Below, one piece after another: positions 1 through 8,949 of a stretch of DNA of 62,000 bases (its first letter is position 1; every line of letters begins with the position of its first letter). The position numbers and the translations under genes are program-made. The DNA comes from Pirellulales bacterium (GTDB lineage: Bacteria > Planctomycetota > Planctomycetia > Pirellulales > JAEUIK01): the NCBI GenBank assembly GCA_019745975.1, contig JAIESQ010000058.1, positions 1 through 62,000 of the forward strand. The letters run 5' to 3'. The notes beneath the pieces were generated by a model that ran no database searches, was not told the origin of the DNA, and was given only the letters and a program-made list of their open reading frames with translations.

Positions 1-54
1 ACCGCACCGGACCTACGCCGTGCGCGCCCACTGCGGACGCCACAAAACCCCGAG

Positions 55-71
55 CCTTCGCTTGATTGAGG
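55..71 (+). repeat. Left arm of a 17-bp inverted repeat
   Basis: A 17-bp sequence (CCTTCGCTTGATTGAGG) that recurs exactly in reverse complement at 2310-2326. The two arms bracket the desaturase and DJ-1/PfpI genes. Seen directly; whether it marks a mobile segment is unknown. Confidence 0.5.
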
Positions 72-131
72 TCTAGCCTGTTTGACCGACGAGCTGACCG
101 GCCGATCCTGGGCGGATGCCGCCTCACCTGC

Positions 132-1433
132 TTACTGCTCGCGGATCGCCTTGAGTCCGCTTTCGCCGAGCCGACCCGCCTCGTGCAACGGCAGATACAT
201 GCAGTCCAACAAAGTTGGCCGGCCGGTGCGATTAATGAAAGCCCCGTCGCATTCGACCACGTGTTGCGCGTACTCAGGGCTGTTCTTCTTGAGCAATTGA
301 TGCAACTCCTGCAAGCGATAGTGTGGCACCGCTGGATACAGGTGGTGCGTCAGGTGCAGATCCTGCCCATAGACGAACATCGCCCAGCGAAGAATCGGGT
401 TGGGAAAGGCCACGCGGCTATTCGTCAATCGGCCATCATCGGCATTAGCATGCTGGAACATGTCACGCAGCAACATCAGGTACGGGAACGTCGTCACCAG
501 CGGCATGATCCAGAGCAGGTAGAAATACACACCCCACTCAGTGCCGGTCAGATAAGTGGCCCAACAGAGTGCCGCGTCGGCCACGGTGGCGCAACCCAGC
601 CGCAGGACGCTGGTGACCTTGGCCGAGTACACGGGTTTAATCCGCGAGGCGAAGAACCAGTGCGCCGGCAAGGCCGCGATCGTCACACAAGCCACGACGA
701 ACATGGCCATGGGAACCAGGGCCAAAAGCCAAGGTCCGCCAAAGTGAGTTACCACCCCCATCACCGGCAGCAGCGTTAGCAGGTAGGCGATGCCTAAGAT
801 GGTCGTCACGCGGATGCCGAAGAGCATGGGCACGTTGGTTTGGTCAACCATGTACGGATGCACGCCGCGGCCCATGGCGGTCACGTACAGGTTGTCCCAC
901 AAGTAGCGGAACATTGTCGGTGGCCAAAGCAACCGAAAACCGTAGTTGCGGATGAACTGCCAGCGCGTCATCGGGAACTTGTCCATCATCCGGGTCTTGC
1001 CGAGATTGAGCAGTTCCGGATCGCGCTCCCAGTCGTTGGGGAATTCGTGATGGCCCAAGTGAATCTGGCGATACTGGTCCGTCGTGCTGAAGAGCGGGAA
1101 CATGCAAAAGATATCCGACACGAGCTCGTTCAGCAGGCGATTGCGACAGAGGATGTAATGCGACGCCTCGTGCCCGAGCCCGGCTAGGCGGTGCTGTAGC
1201 GCGCCGATCAAGAAGATTGCAACTCCCACGACCGGGATGGCCGCGTACCAGGCCAGACCGAGTCGATCCAGGTTGTGACAGAACATTACCGTGCCGCCGA
1301 TCACCACGGCCAGCGACAGATACTCGATCGCCAGATACACCAGGTTGGTGGTGTTGTTCAAATAGCGGTACGGATGAACGAGCTTGTTGAGTTGACGGTC
1401 GTTCAACGTGCCATCAGCGTGCGGCGCATGCAT
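132..1433 (-). CDS. Fatty acid desaturase family membrane protein
   Basis: A 433-residue integral membrane protein of the fatty acid desaturase family. It carries the three histidine boxes that bind the di-iron centre: HEASH at residues 88-92, HLGHH at 125-129 and HLTHH at about 360-364. Hydrophobic stretches near residues 35-80 and in the middle of the protein fit the usual four-helix membrane layout. The family inserts double bonds, or hydroxyl groups, into acyl chains at the cytoplasmic membrane; the substrate cannot be told from sequence. It is the leftmost complete gene and lies downstream of the DJ-1/PfpI gene on the same strand, 242 bp away, so co-transcription is uncertain. The ATG start fits the family length. 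Carotenoid ketolase or sphingolipid desaturase relatives are possible alternatives. Confidence 0.9.
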   Translation of the reverse strand: MHAPHADGTLNDRQLNKLVHPYRYLNNTTNLVYLAIEYLSLAVVIGGTVMFCHNLDRLGLAWYAAIPVVGVAIFLIGALQHRLAGLGHEASHYILCRNRLLNELVSDIFCMFPLFSTTDQYRQIHLGHHEFPNDWERDPELLNLGKTRMMDKFPMTRWQFIRNYGFRLLWPPTMFRYLWDNLYVTAMGRGVHPYMVDQTNVPMLFGIRVTTILGIAYLLTLLPVMGVVTHFGGPWLLALVPMAMFVVACVTIAALPAHWFFASRIKPVYSAKVTSVLRLGCATVADAALCWATYLTGTEWGVYFYLLWIMPLVTTFPYLMLLRDMFQHANADDGRLTNSRVAFPNPILRWAMFVYGQDLHLTHHLYPAVPHYRLQELHQLLKKNSPEYAQHVVECDGAFINRTGRPTLLDCMYLPLHEAGRLGESGLKAIREQ

Positions 1434-1675
1434 CGACGAACCCTCCGCGCCCCAAGATTCGTAATGCGAATATTGGGCCGGGCTGTTATGGAGAATTATT
1501 TAGGTAATTTGCGAAATTCGTGCGCGAGTGTTACAGCAAACACACCCCCGCCTCCCGGCCGCTGTTAAGCGAGGTGGTCTAGCAGGGATATAGCCGTGAC
1601 TTTCGAGATGGTCAAATCGCGAATGTGGCGACTTCGCAGCACTTAGAGAAGCTGTGCTGTGTCGTATCCCGATGG

Positions 1676-2254
1676 CTACAAACGACTTCCGAGGATGTCG
1701 AGAAAATGCCGCATCCAGGCTGCCTGGGCTGGCCAAGCAGGTGCGGTAATCAGATTTGTATCGACGGCAACGGTATGCATCGTCACCGACGGCTCGATCC
1801 AACAGCCGCCGGCGGCCAATATCTCCGGCCGCACTGCCGGGTACGCTGTGAGTTTCTTGCCCCTGAGCACACCTGCGGCGGTCAGGATCTGTGGTCCGTG
1901 ACAAACCGCTGCGATCGGTTTGCTTTCACCGGCGAAGTGCCGCACCAATTCGAGCACGCGCTCATCGAGCCGCAGGTATTCCGGCGCACGACCGCCCGGA
2001 ATCACCAACGCGTCGTAATCGGCTGGCTGTACCTCGGCGAACGTGGCGTTGAGTTGGAAGTTGTGCCCGCGTTTTTCGGTATAAGTCTGGTCTCCCTCGA
2101 AGTCGTGGATCGACGTGGGCACAAGCTGGCCGGCCTGCTTGTCGGGACAAACGACATCCACTTGGTGCCCGGCGCACAGCAGAATCTGAAAGGGGACCAT
2201 GACTTCATAGTCTTCTACGAAATCGCCAACCAGCATAAGAATCCGCTTCGGCAT
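1676..2254 (-). CDS. DJ-1/PfpI family protein
   Basis: A 192-residue protein of the DJ-1/PfpI (class I glutamine amidotransferase-like) superfamily. The nucleophile elbow is AAVCHGPQ with Cys118 followed by His119, and an acidic residue near position 14 (DFVEDYE) matches the conserved glutamate region that tunes the cysteine. The N-terminal [10 protein letters not shown] strand and the [10 protein letters not shown] loop are typical. Family members include intracellular proteases, glyoxalases/deglycases and chaperones; which activity applies here cannot be decided. It is cytoplasmic, with no signal peptide, and ends at the usual length for single-domain members. Confidence 0.88.
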   Translation of the reverse strand: MPKRILMLVGDFVEDYEVMVPFQILLCAGHQVDVVCPDKQAGQLVPTSIHDFEGDQTYTEKRGHNFQLNATFAEVQPADYDALVIPGGRAPEYLRLDERVLELVRHFAGESKPIAAVCHGPQILTAAGVLRGKKLTAYPAVRPEILAAGGCWIEPSVTMHTVAVDTNLITAPAWPAQAAWMRHFLDILGSRL

Positions 2255-2309
2255 GCTTTCGATCTCCGCCGGAATGCCACAACACTTGAGATTCCAGTCC
2301 GCCCCTAGC

Positions 2310-2326
2310 CCTCAATCAAGCGAAGG
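2310..2326 (-). repeat. Right arm of a 17-bp inverted repeat
   Basis: Exact reverse complement of positions 55-71; similarity continues weakly on the side of the CTAG next to it. See the left arm. Confidence 0.5.
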
Positions 2327-2666
2327 GCGTTGGCTTAGGGTACGTAGCGCGTCGTCCGAGTGGCGCGCACGGTGAAGGTTCGTTGCGGGGCGACCCGTAT
2401 CAACCCTTCGGGTTGTCGGTTTCGTCAGGAAAGGTCTAGTACGTGCAACCATTCTGCGAATGTATTACTTTCCTGATAAACGGTGACAACCTGAATACTC
2501 TCCCATCGTGGGTTCTTGAACACAGTCCCTGTCCGGATCATTTCTGGGCACGAATCGGCCGCGGCGACTTCGGCACGCCTGACTGTCATCATGACGCTCC
2601 CCATGTTCACCGCCAAGGCAGCCGCGCCGCAAAGTGGCCATTGTGCCGGTGGCTACTTTTGGGCCC

Positions 2667-2694
2667 TTGACAAATGGTCATAACTGTGTACATT
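2667..2694 (+). promoter_or_regulatory. Sigma-70-like promoter pointing into the dispersed repeat
   Basis: A perfect -35 hexamer TTGACA (2667-2672), a 16-bp spacer and TACATT (2689-2694). It fires toward the repeat at 2798-3262. The second copy of the repeat has a similarly placed TTGACA-16-TAGAAT. Activity is inferred from sequence only. Confidence 0.45.
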
Positions 2695-2797
2695 ATTAGG
2701 CGACAGGACCGAGGCCCGCGAACTGAGGGAATGCCGTCGTGCGCCGCTGCCGGCGTACGCCCGCCCCGGCCAGAATACGACCAACCTTGCAAGAAAC

Positions 2798-3262
2798 AAG
2801 AGTATCCTGGCGCGCCAGCGTGCGCGCTGCACACACAACTCGCTGCATCGTACCTGCGAGCCTGCGGTCTAGAGCCTGCGGCGTCGCATCACGCTTCTCC
2901 CCAAGGGCGACGCGATCCGCGGCATCGTTTGCTTGAATCCGAGCGGAGAGCTGCGTCCGCCGTGCGCGCCGAACCGCGCGACGATTTTTAGCCGCGGACT
3001 TCGGCGAGCTCAGTCGTGCCGAGCATGCTCTGCGCGCTGGCGCGTTCGACGCGAAATCGAACCTCGCACAAGCTAGCGCGCGGGATTAATCCCGCGGCCA
3101 ACGAGCTCTTAGGACGCAAAACTGCGATTAGGACGATCTAGGACGCAACGCTTTCGAGTTTTGCGTCCTAGAATAACTCTTTATGAAGAAACGACTTAAC
3201 GACTTTTGACAGCCGCTTAGGACGGTTAGGACGCAAATTCCCGGACAAACTTATTCTGGGAG
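2798..3262 (+). repeat. Composite dispersed repeat, copy 1
   Basis: About 465 bp that match, in inverted orientation, positions 43288-43777. Shared blocks are the CGCGCTGCACACACAACTCG region, a GCTAGCGCGCGGGAT hairpin (3070-3104), and an A+T-richer block with iterated AGGACGCAAA motifs (3111-3120, 3140-3148, inverted at 3160-3169, and 3228-3237). The block from about 3193 to 3222 (ending in TTTTGACAGCCGCTTAGGAC) and the end CCCGGACAA also match. AGGACGCAAAAC at 3111-3122 can pair with GTTTTGCGTCCT at 3158-3169. No protein is encoded. Confidence 0.75.
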
Positions 3263-3829
3263 GGGGGCTGTGACACTCGCGGCGGTCTAGTGATCAACCG
3301 GCTGGCGATAGGTCTAGTCCTCAACCATCAACATGCTATGGGAAAGTTGGGAATGCAAAACCGTCGGCGAAAGCTACAGAAGCTGCGGTCAGCTTGTCGA
3401 TAAGCAAAACCAGATCGACCTCCCGGTTTGCACCCAACGTGCCTGCGGGCTTGGTCACCGGGTTCGAGCATGCTCGAGCACATGGAGGAATCGATCTGCG
3501 AGGCAGAAAATGGCCGCCGCTAGGCGGTCTCGTGACCGACCGTTCGAACCGGTCACCGACACGGAAGTCGCGAAGATCATTCGAGCGCACGGAGCGGAAC
3601 GTAGAAGTCGGGCGAAAGCCGGCAACGTCTCGATGGAATGACACCGTCGAATGCCGGCTTCCGTGGCGCTGACAAGCGTGCACCCTGCGGGGTCGGTTTG
3701 CCGCCAGTTTGCCTGAGCAATCTACAGTGCCGCCAAGTGCCTCGGATTGGAAAACCAACTCGGGCGCGCCACCACGCGCGTCCCAACAAGCGGCTTGCAT
3801 CCGGTAAACCGTGTCGGGGAGAGTGTTCG

Positions 3830-4525
3830 GTGGACGCTACCAATTCGGCGGTCGTACTTGTGACGCACGCGCGAAGTTATGCGGCGAGCGGCGGGCAGTG
3901 GCACTTTGAACTTCGAACCTCTGCCGGGAAGGTGCTGCTCACGGCCGCTGATCGCGAAGCTGACGTCATTGGCCCACGTCTTGAGCTACTGGCGGCAGTG
4001 CGCGGTCTCGAAGCGCTCGACAGCCCAGCCGACGTCACTCTGATGACCGCCAGCCGATATGTACGGCGCGGTATCGTTTACGGGCTAGACCATTGGCGAC
4101 AAACTGGCTGGACTTGGGAGTGGTTTGGTCAGATGGTCCCAGTGCGCAATCATGATCTCTGGCAGCGCGTCGACCGCGCACTGGAGTTTCACAACGTGAA
4201 GTGTCCTCCGGTGCGTGTTGATGCGCCACATGGGCTAAGCAACATGGGTCCCGAAACTGCACGCCGCGCGCGACGCGAGCGCTTCGGCCGCCGCACAACA
4301 CACATGGTCGATCGCGACCACCATCGCCCCGCCGAACTCGTCACCGCTGTGGCGCCAACTTGCGCCGCCTATCTGCCTGAGCCGCCTGGTTTTCCGAGAA
4401 CAGAGCGTCCGGCTTCGGCGCGAAGGCTTCGGTTGCATAGCTGGCTCGTTGATCAACAGGAGGCGCTCTGGCTGCGCCTTGCGCAGTTCGGAACCGGCTG
4501 GCTGCCAAGACCTTGGCTCGAATAG
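3830..4525 (+). CDS. RNase HI-fold protein lacking catalytic aspartates
   Basis: A 231-residue protein whose N-terminal 130 residues follow the RNase HI pattern. The helix motif RLELLAAVRGLEAL keeps the catalytic glutamate as Glu52, and SRYVRRGI, HDLWQRVD and a PHG segment align with the classic SQYVRQGI, VDLWQRLD and GHAG segments. The two essential aspartates are replaced: the strand-1 position falls at His13/Ala14, and the TDS motif reads TAS with Ala74. RNA-hybrid cleavage by the two-metal mechanism is therefore unlikely; a nucleic-acid-binding role is an inference. The GTG start at 3830 is chosen because a GGGGAGAG ribosome-binding site precedes it. The residues after about 135 have no recognised domain. 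It lies 151 bp upstream of glgB on the same strand. Confidence 0.72.
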   Translation: MDATNSAVVLVTHARSYAASGGQWHFELRTSAGKVLLTAADREADVIGPRLELLAAVRGLEALDSPADVTLMTASRYVRRGIVYGLDHWRQTGWTWEWFGQMVPVRNHDLWQRVDRALEFHNVKCPPVRVDAPHGLSNMGPETARRARRERFGRRTTHMVDRDHHRPAELVTAVAPTCAAYLPEPPGFPRTERPASARRLRLHSWLVDQQEALWLRLAQFGTGWLPRPWLE

Positions 4526-4676
4526 GCCGGACACGCCCGAATCGCAAATCGACAAACGACGGCAATTTGAGAAAATGGGCGGTATCGCAAGCACCGCTGT
4601 CCGCCACAACCCCAGCCAGCAATGTGCGTAATCCGGCATTGCCGGATAGTGTATTTCAACCAGGAGTGACCTCAAC

Positions 4677-6887
4677 GTGCGGACAAGCGTAGACCTCGAA
4701 GGTGTGCGGCGATTGGTGGATGGCCTGCATGAGAACCCATTCGACGTGCTCGGTCCCCACGAAGTGGTCGAAGATGGTCACAAGGCCGTGGCCGTGCGGG
4801 CGTTCTTGCCAGAATCGGCGCAGGCCTGGGTGCTCGACGGTGCTCGAGGCGCTCCGCCCCGTCCGATGTGTCGAATTCATCCGGCGGGATTGTACGAAGC
4901 GATCTGCCCGGCGCCTGAGCTACCGCGCCCTGCGCAGTATCTTTTGCAAGTGGCCGACGAAAACGGCCGCCACACCGTAATGCACGATCCCTACGCGTTT
5001 CCGCCGCTCCTCTCCGACTACGACGTCTATCTATTGAGCGAAGGGACGCATTGGCGTAGCTATCACAAGCTGGGAGCGCATTTGCGCACGATCGAGGGCG
5101 TGGAAGGGGTGAACTTCGCTGTCTGGGCCCCGAATGCCTCCGGCGTGAGCGTCGTTGGTGACTTCAATAACTGGAACCCTCGCCGCCACCCGATGCGCAA
5201 GCAGATTCCCAGCGGTTTCTGGGAGCTATTCGTGCCTGGGTTGCTGAAAGGCACGCTGTATAAGTACGCGATTAAGCAGCATGGCCGGCTCGTGGAAAAG
5301 TCCGACCCGTACGGTTTTGCCGCGGAGCTGCCGCCACGGACGGCGTCAGTCGTTGTCGACCTCGACCGCTACCAATGGAACGACGCCAACTGGCTCGAGC
5401 AGCGGCCCAAGGCCAATGCTCTTGACGCCCCCATGGCGTTTTACGAAGTACATCTAGGAAGCTGGAAGCGCCCCGGCGACAACCCGCAGGGCTGGCTCGG
5501 CTACCGCGAGTTGGCGCATCAACTCGTCGCCTATTGTCGCGAGCAGGGCTATACGCATCTTGAACTATTACCGGTTAGCGAGCACCCCTTCTCGGGCAGT
5601 TGGGGCTATCAGACGATCGGGCACTACGCGGTAACCAGTCGGTATGGTTCTCCCGAAGATTTCATGTACTTCGTCGACCATTGCCATCAACACGGCATTG
5701 GCGTGGTGCTCGATTGGGTGCCGGCGCACTTTCCGCGCGACGACCATGGCTTGCGGCAGTTTGATGGCACGGCCCTTTACGAACACGCCGACCCGCGTCA
5801 AGGTGAACACCGCGACTGGGGAACGTTGATCTTCAATTACGGCCGAAATGAAGTTCGCAACTTCCTGCTCTCGAACGCGCTGTTCTGGCTGGACAAGTAC
5901 CACATCGATGGCCTGCGCGTCGACGCCGTGGCGTCGATGCTCTATCTCGACTACAGCCGCCAACCGGGCGAGTGGATCCCCAATAAGTACGGCGGGCGCG
6001 AGAACCTCGAAGCCATCGGCTTCGTTAAAACGTTCAATGAGCAGGTGCACACGCAATATCCCGGCGTGCTGACGATTGCCGAAGAGTCGACGGCCTGGGG
6101 CGGCGTCTCGCGCCCCACCTATCTCGGTGGCTTGGGTTTCAGCCTGAAATGGAACATGGGCTGGATGAACGACACACGCCGTTACATGCACAAGGAACCG
6201 ATCCATCGCAAGTACCACCACGATGAGTTGACGTTCAGCCTGATCTACGCGTTTCACGAGAACTTCGTGCTGCCGCTGTCGCACGACGAAGTGGTGCATG
6301 GCAAGGGCTCGTTGTTGGACCAGATGCCCGGCGACCTCTGGCAGCGATTCGCCAACCTGCGGCTCATGTACAGCTACATGTGGACCCACCCTGGAAAAAA
6401 ACTGCTGTTCATGGGGGGCGACTTCGGCCAGTGGAACGAATGGAACTACGACACCAGCCTGCAGTGGGACTTGCTGCAGTGGGACAGCCACAATGGCTTG
6501 CTCAAGCTGGTCGGTGACCTCAATCGCCTTATGCGCAACGAGGGCGCGTTACACGAAGTCGATTTTGAGCCGGCCGGTTTCGAATGGATCGACTGTCACG
6601 ACTGGGAGGACAGCACGCTCAGCTACGTGCGCCGCGGCAAGAACCCAGACGATTTTCTTGTGATCGTTTGTAACTTCACGCCGGTGCCCCGACATGAATA
6701 TCGGCTCGGCGTGCCGCGCGGCGGCTGGTACCGCGAGACCTTCAACAGTGACTCGACCTACTACGGCGGGTCGAACGTTGGGAATGGTGCCGGGGTGTTG
6801 GCCAGCGACATGACGTCGCACGGTCGGCCCGCGTCGCTGTTGCTGACCCTGCCGCCGCTGGCCGCGATCGTGCTCAAGCCGGCGTAG
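4677..6887 (+). CDS. glgB: 1,4-alpha-glucan branching enzyme
   Basis: A 736-residue GH13 enzyme that moves short alpha-1,4-glucan chains to alpha-1,6 positions during glycogen synthesis in the cytoplasm. A short N-terminal domain is followed by a CBM48 carbohydrate-binding domain (about residues 120-220, [21 protein letters not shown]), the TIM barrel, and a beta-sandwich C-terminus. Catalytic residues are visible as Asp416 in [10 protein letters not shown] (nucleophile), Glu469 in TIAEEST (acid/base) and Asp537 in [12 protein letters not shown]. They have the same mutual spacing as in the E. coli enzyme. The GTG start is supported by AGGAG at about 4662-4666. No other glycogen genes are in the window. 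Confidence 0.96.
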   Translation: MRTSVDLEGVRRLVDGLHENPFDVLGPHEVVEDGHKAVAVRAFLPESAQAWVLDGARGAPPRPMCRIHPAGLYEAICPAPELPRPAQYLLQVADENGRHTVMHDPYAFPPLLSDYDVYLLSEGTHWRSYHKLGAHLRTIEGVEGVNFAVWAPNASGVSVVGDFNNWNPRRHPMRKQIPSGFWELFVPGLLKGTLYKYAIKQHGRLVEKSDPYGFAAELPPRTASVVVDLDRYQWNDANWLEQRPKANALDAPMAFYEVHLGSWKRPGDNPQGWLGYRELAHQLVAYCREQGYTHLELLPVSEHPFSGSWGYQTIGHYAVTSRYGSPEDFMYFVDHCHQHGIGVVLDWVPAHFPRDDHGLRQFDGTALYEHADPRQGEHRDWGTLIFNYGRNEVRNFLLSNALFWLDKYHIDGLRVDAVASMLYLDYSRQPGEWIPNKYGGRENLEAIGFVKTFNEQVHTQYPGVLTIAEESTAWGGVSRPTYLGGLGFSLKWNMGWMNDTRRYMHKEPIHRKYHHDELTFSLIYAFHENFVLPLSHDEVVHGKGSLLDQMPGDLWQRFANLRLMYSYMWTHPGKKLLFMGGDFGQWNEWNYDTSLQWDLLQWDSHNGLLKLVGDLNRLMRNEGALHEVDFEPAGFEWIDCHDWEDSTLSYVRRGKNPDDFLVIVCNFTPVPRHEYRLGVPRGGWYRETFNSDSTYYGGSNVGNGAGVLASDMTSHGRPASLLLTLPPLAAIVLKPA

Positions 6888-6929
6888 TCGCGATTGCTAC
6901 GTGGCATGTCGCACCTTAGATTGCAGCCC

Positions 6930-7766
6930 ATGCCCGACACCAATCGCCGACCGATTCTCGATCGCTTGCGGGCCAAAGTCGCCGCGGGCAAACCGATCGT
7001 TGGCGGCGGTGCCGGCACCGGCATCAGCGCCAAGATGTCGGAAGCCGGTGGCATCGACCTGTTGGTGATTTACAACTCGGGGCGCTTCCGCATGGCAGGT
7101 CGCGGCTCGCTCGCGGGGCTGATGCCCTACGGCGATGCCAACGCCATCGTGATGGACATGGCCCGCGAGGTGCTCCCGGTCGTCGCACACACGCCGGTCT
7201 TGGCCGGAGTCTGCGGCACTGATCCGTTTCGGCTGATGCCACACTTCTTGCGCGAGGTCGCGGCCGCCGGATTGGCCGGCGTGCAGAACTTTCCCACCGT
7301 CGGGTTGATCGACGGCACGTTCCGCGCCAACCTCGAAGAAACCGGCATGGGCTTCGGCCTCGAAGTCGACATGATCCGCACGGCTGGCGAACTGGGCCTG
7401 CTGACGACGCCTTACTGCTTTAACGACGACGAAGCGGCCGCACTTGCCCGGGCCGGCGCCGACATCCTCATCCCGCACATGGGGCTGACGACCAAGGGCT
7501 CGATCGGCGCGCACACCGCCCGCACGCTGGATGATTGCGTGCAATTGATCCAAGGGATGCGCGACGCGGCCGTCCGCGTGAAGCGCGACGTGCTGGTGCT
7601 CTGCCACGGCGGGCCGATCGCCGAGCCGGCCGATGCCCAGTACATCCTGGACCGCACGGAGGGGGTCGTCGGCTTCTACGGCGCCAGCAGCATGGAGCGG
7701 CTGCCGGTCGAACCAGCGATCTCCGGCCGCGTGAGGGAGTTCACCGAGTTACGGTTTAAGAAGTAG
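6930..7766 (+). CDS. Phosphoenolpyruvate hydrolase-like TIM-barrel protein
   Basis: A protein of about 278 residues from the family annotated as PEP-hydrolase-like or TIM-barrel signal transduction proteins. Family features are the N-terminal [21 protein letters not shown] block, the GVCGTDPF and [13 protein letters not shown] loops, and the C-terminal [11 protein letters not shown] and [12 protein letters not shown] blocks, which read like the phosphate-binding end of a TIM barrel. The biochemical role of bacterial stand-alone members is poorly known. The start is uncertain: ATG at 6930 is taken because family similarity begins right after it, but in-frame ATG at 6906 and TTG at 6894 are possible. 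It follows glgB closely and could be translated from the same transcript. Confidence 0.8.
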   Translation: MPDTNRRPILDRLRAKVAAGKPIVGGGAGTGISAKMSEAGGIDLLVIYNSGRFRMAGRGSLAGLMPYGDANAIVMDMAREVLPVVAHTPVLAGVCGTDPFRLMPHFLREVAAAGLAGVQNFPTVGLIDGTFRANLEETGMGFGLEVDMIRTAGELGLLTTPYCFNDDEAAALARAGADILIPHMGLTTKGSIGAHTARTLDDCVQLIQGMRDAAVRVKRDVLVLCHGGPIAEPADAQYILDRTEGVVGFYGASSMERLPVEPAISGRVREFTELRFKK

Positions 7767-7779
7767 GCAAATGTCGGCC

Positions 7780-8175
7780 CTACTTCACCCCCGACCCGCT
7801 CGCGCACTCCTTGTCAGGCCGGAGCAAGATCACCGAGGTCCCATCGCTGGCTGCTAGCAGCATGCCGTAGGACTGTTCGCCCCGGATTGTCGCCGGCTCC
7901 AAGTTGTTGACCACGACGATCAAGCGGCCCACCAGGTCCTCGGGCGTGTAATGTCCCCGGATGCCAGCCACGATTTGCTTGCGTACCGATCCGACCTCGA
8001 TTTCCAATAGCAGCAGTTTGTTGGCGTTGGGATGCTCGCGGGCGGCCAGCACCTTGGCCACGCGCAGTTCAAGCTTGGCGAAGTCGTCGTAGGTGACGGG
8101 CGGCTTTCCAGAACCCGTTTCGGCAGGTTTTTCGACAAGATTTGCTGTCGATTGATTCGCGGCTTGCTCGGACAT
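7780..8175 (-). CDS. tRNA-binding protein (MetG C-terminal / CsaA-like)
   Basis: A 131-residue protein consisting of an EMAPII-type OB-fold tRNA-binding domain (about residues 26-131) after a polar N-terminal tail. The FAKLELRVAKVLAAREHPNANKLLLLEIEVG block and the later GMLLAAS block are the hallmark of this domain as found at the C-terminus of methionyl-tRNA synthetase. As a stand-alone gene it may be a separate beta subunit of methionyl-tRNA synthetase or a general tRNA-binding factor. It is convergent with the preceding gene, with only 13 bp between the two stop codons. Confidence 0.88.
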   Translation of the reverse strand: MSEQAANQSTANLVEKPAETGSGKPPVTYDDFAKLELRVAKVLAAREHPNANKLLLLEIEVGSVRKQIVAGIRGHYTPEDLVGRLIVVVNNLEPATIRGEQSYGMLLAASDGTSVILLRPDKECASGSGVK

Positions 8176-8423
8176 CGGGCACTTCCCTCGTTGGTGGTGA
8201 GGGGGAAGCTTAAAGCTTACGCGAGCGACGTGTCAAATGGGGCGGACCAAGGATATTCGGCAAAGGGTTGACCGAGAGCCTGCACACGATCGTCGCGGAT
8301 ATTTCCCCGCTAGCTGTCGCGTTCCGTGGTAGCATCCGAGAATATTGCAGATCGTAACTGCCCAACTCCGACGTTAACTGGTGCAGTTTGTAGCGTCGGT
8401 AGGGTTCAACCGGAGGGTGGACA

Positions 8424-8930
8424 ATGGCAAGTCGAACTCACTGGATCGTTGGTAGTTTGGCCGCGGGCTTGATCGTCGCCGCTTCCACGAGCGCCCTGCT
8501 CTGGGCGCAAGAACCCACGCCAGATGCCCCTGACAACCCAGCCAACGAGGCGGCGCTGATGCGTGCCAAGGTCGCCAGCTCGCAAAAGGTGCTCGAAGGG
8601 CTCGTCGACGAGAACTTCGATCTGATCCGCGATGGCGCGAAAGAGTTGGTCAAAATCACCGACGCCACGCAATGGCACGCCGAAGAGGACCAGGTTTATG
8701 CGCATTATCGTGCCGACTTGCGGCGCACTGCGCTGAAACTCGCCTTGTTGGCTGAAGAACGAAATCTCGACGGCGCCGCGTACACGTACATGCACTCGAT
8801 CACGACGTGCATCAGTTGCCACGACTATTGCCGCGACGTGCTGCACATTGCCGACGCCGAGTTGAGATTGCGCGCTACGCCAAAATCGCCCAGCGGCGGT
8901 GCCGCGACCGGAAAGAAGCTGCGGCGATAG
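8424..8930 (+). CDS. Exported small c-type cytochrome (single CxxCH)
   Basis: A 168-residue exported protein. The first 29 residues form a signal peptide (hydrophobic WIVGSLAAGLIVAASTSALL, then AQE). The mature part is mostly helical and charged, with a haem-binding motif C129-I-S-C132-H133 near the C-terminus. A C-terminal CxxCH on a helical body resembles the cytochrome c-prime/c-556 class of four-helix proteins, which is an inference from shape. It probably sits in the periplasm and carries electrons or binds small ligands. GGAGG lies 8 bp upstream of the ATG. It stands alone, transcribed away from the gene on its left and convergent with the PEP-CTERM gene on its right. Confidence 0.75.
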   Translation: MASRTHWIVGSLAAGLIVAASTSALLWAQEPTPDAPDNPANEAALMRAKVASSQKVLEGLVDENFDLIRDGAKELVKITDATQWHAEEDQVYAHYRADLRRTALKLALLAEERNLDGAAYTYMHSITTCISCHDYCRDVLHIADAELRLRATPKSPSGGAATGKKLRR

Positions 8931-8949
8931 AGCTCGCTGGGCTTGCTAC

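Larger units (their letters stand above)
2255..3829. other. Gene-free stretch with a dispersed repeat
   Basis: No convincing gene is seen in these 1.6 kb. Short open frames lack family features, plausible starts and consistent codon use. The stretch holds the arm of an inverted repeat (2310-2326), a promoter-like site (2667-2694) and a composite repeat (2798-3262) that recurs inverted near 43.3-43.8 kb. Confidence 0.7.

Noticed and set aside
1-69. Possible end of a gene entering from the left edge (open plus frame to a TGA)
   Set aside because: Only about 22 codons, no recognisable motif, and the stop lies inside the 17-bp inverted repeat; not enough to call.
2425-2616. 63-codon minus-strand frame in the left gene-free stretch
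   Set aside because: No signal peptide, domain or convincing start; length is expected by chance.
3070-3262. Iterated AGGACGCAAA motifs considered as a CRISPR array or plasmid iterons
   Set aside because: Spacing and orientation are irregular, there are no uniform spacers or cas/rep genes, and the block recurs elsewhere as part of a larger repeat.
5568-6491. 307-codon minus-strand frame inside glgB
   Set aside because: Antisense shadow; glgB has its catalytic residues and normal length on the plus strand.
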